Source: Chlorobiaceae bacterium (GTDB lineage Bacteria; Bacteroidota; Chlorobiia; Chlorobiales; Chlorobiaceae). From it: a stretch of 64,000 nucleotides of DNA. A model generated the notes under the pieces. The model was not told the origin of the DNA, did not search any database, and was given only the letters and a program-made list of their open reading frames with translations. Position 1 is the stretch's first letter. The number at the start of each line of letters is the position of its first letter. The stretch covers positions 90,704-154,703 of the forward strand of contig JAAXWS010000005.1 of NCBI GenBank assembly GCA_013334865.1. The letters are read 5' to 3'. The position numbers were made by a program, and so were the translations under genes. Positions 63,449 through 64,000 of this stretch are shown here, one piece after another.

Positions 63449-63556
63449 TCAGCTTCGATCGCCTGTGCCGGAGATTATGGTAGAGTCGGTTCGTGACCGA
63501 CAGCATGCCTTCTGGCATGTCAGCAACCCATGGCGTCCCATCATCTTCGTGGTCAT
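63449..63556 (-). CDS. Candidate cysteine leader peptide of the sulfate transporter operon
   Basis: A 35-codon frame from ATG 63556 to TGA 63449. It starts [12 protein letters not shown] and continues [13 protein letters not shown], with Cys codons at positions 14, 18 and 19 and none elsewhere. The last Cys codon overlaps the left arm of the hairpin at 63485-63501. The stop falls 13 bases before the terminator stem. The layout matches amino-acid leader peptides of the trp/his kind, here for cysteine. Its translation is inferred; the ribosome site is weak (AGAGA). Confidence 0.6.
   Translation of the reverse strand: MTTKMMGRHGLLTCQKACCRSRTDSTIISGTGDRS
63485..63501 (-). promoter_or_regulatory. 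Protector hairpin of the cysteine attenuator
   Basis: On the minus strand GTCGGT-CACGA-ACCGAC forms a 6-bp stem. Its left arm begins inside the last Cys codon (TGT CGG T), so a ribosome halted at Cys codons would cover it and free ACCGAC to pair with the terminator arm. Together with 63397-63435 and the leader peptide it forms a complete three-part attenuator. Confidence 0.6.
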
Positions 63557-63607
63557 GTTCTCTTGTCGGATCGGTTGAAGAAAAGCGTAATCAAGGAATA
63601 AACCGGC

Positions 63608-63639
63608 CTCCATACCTCGGAAATACCGTAAATATGGTA
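63608..63639 (-). promoter_or_regulatory. Sulfur-regulon promoter/operator motif before the sulfate transporter operon
   Basis: Read on the minus strand: TACCATATTTACGGTA then, ten bases on, GGTAT. It matches the motif before the sulfite reductase operon (54331-54362). It lies about 260 bases before the binding-protein start and about 50 bases before the leader peptide, where the promoter should be. Confidence 0.65.
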
Positions 63640-63645
63640 GGTGTT

Positions 63646-63867
63646 TCAGGTGACGAACAGGGCATGGTATCGTTTCATCACCGATTCGACTATCCTGTCC
63701 CTACAGCTGGTTGTTCCGTTCCTGGATGCATGATGGTCGGTATGCGCAAGCATACGCACCAGTTCAAGTCGTGCGTGGCAACGACCGGCCGGCGAAGGTG
63801 GCTGCATGGCAACCTTTGCCGGCTTTTCATTGCTGTTTCCCTTTTCTGCTTCAGCGTCCCGATTCAT
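63646..63867 (-). CDS. Small unrecognised ORF after the second cysteine synthase
   Basis: A 73-residue frame starting 10 bases after the cysteine synthase stop, with GAGGA at a fair distance before its ATG. It is basic and His-rich in the second half (RMLAHTDHHASRNG; VMKRYHALFVT). No domain is recognised. It ends 6 bases before the operator motif of the transporter operon. It could be a true small gene of the cysteine synthase operon or chance. Confidence 0.4.
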   Translation of the reverse strand: MNRDAEAEKGNSNEKPAKVAMQPPSPAGRCHARLELVRMLAHTDHHASRNGTTSCRDRIVESVMKRYHALFVT

Positions 63868-63876
63868 CTCCTGTCC

Positions 63877-64000
63877 TCAGATGGCGACTTCCTCTTTTCC
63901 GAACTGGTAGAGGAGTGTGGAGAGGTAGCGTTCGCCGGTGTCGGGAAGGATGACGACGATGCGCTTGCCCTCGTTCTCGGGACGTTTGGCCAGCTGGAGT
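63877..64000 (-). CDS. Second cysteine synthase, C-terminal end (gene continues beyond the window)
   Basis: The last 40 codons read [20 protein letters not shown] then [17 protein letters not shown], ending in TGA at 63877-63879. They align with the C-terminus of the cysK at 51996 ([18 protein letters not shown]), so this is a paralogous O-acetylserine sulfhydrylase. Two cysteine synthases flanking the sulfate genes suggest separate regulation or substrate preference. Which one is CysK or CysM cannot be told from the fragment. Confidence 0.92.
   Translation of the reverse strand, partial: LQLAKRPENEGKRIVVILPDTGERYLSTLLYQFGKEEVAI

Noticed and set aside
1..64000. CRISPR array or insertion sequence
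   Set aside because: No regularly spaced direct repeats and no transposase gene are visible anywhere in the window.

Overview
The window looks like a chromosome segment of a green sulfur bacterium (Chlorobiaceae, Chlorobium-like) carrying a complete-looking temperate siphophage prophage. The best taxonomic marker is the tmRNA at 2352-2750: its tag frame reads ADDYSYAMAA followed by a stop, which I recall as the Chlorobium tmRNA tag. Host genes are GC-rich with short spacers. No 16S rRNA lies in the window, so the species is not resolved.

Layout. (1) 1-2750, host: end of a sensor kinase, a zinc-ribbon Nudix hydrolase, bcp peroxiredoxin, a YqgE/AlgH protein and ssrA (tmRNA). (2) 2734-43152, a 40.4 kb prophage inserted in the 3' end of ssrA and bounded by a 19-bp direct repeat. 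After the P4-type integrase comes an AT-rich cargo block (4.6-13.3 kb) with a GHKL ATPase-nuclease fusion, a PaeR7I/XhoI-like restriction-modification pair, a tandem-repeat small protein with an HNH nuclease, and secreted proteins of unknown role. Then follow an S24-type repressor with operator repeats, an early/replication block, a ParB-methyltransferase, terminase, portal, MuF, protease, capsid, connectors, tail tube, G/GT chaperones, tape measure, a tail tip resembling that of gene transfer agents, and lysis genes. A ~40-bp sequence recurs at three module boundaries (20222, 26725, 41423). (3) 43227-51982, host: mutT, a 2-oxoglutarate dehydrogenase operon (E1-E2-E3), a NusG/RfaH-like factor and recQ. 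(4) 51996-64000, host: a sulfur assimilation region with cysK and a trans-sulfuration enzyme leftward; a siroheme sulfite reductase, TusA-like protein, APS reductase, CysD and CysN(C) rightward; a sulfate ABC transporter leftward; and the end of a second cysteine synthase.

The most interesting signals are regulatory and lie in the sulfur region. The sulfate-binding-protein leader encodes a 35-residue peptide with clustered Cys codons that overlap a protector hairpin, followed by a strong intrinsic terminator before the gene. This has the layout of a cysteine-codon attenuator. The leader of the sulfite reductase operon carries a tRNA-like gene with a GCA (Cys) anticodon but a tRNA-Ser-like D arm and G73. 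A TACC-N8-GGTA palindrome with a downstream GGTAT is shared by the sulfite reductase and sulfate-transporter promoters. The metB-like gene has its own leader ORF with two Cys codons and a leader terminator. I infer that uptake, reduction and incorporation of sulfate are tuned together by cysteine supply, partly through tRNA-Cys charging.

In the prophage, a dnaX-type A AAA AAG heptamer at the end of the portal gene opens, in the -1 frame, into the MuF gene. The tail chaperone pair shows the classical -1 frameshift layout.
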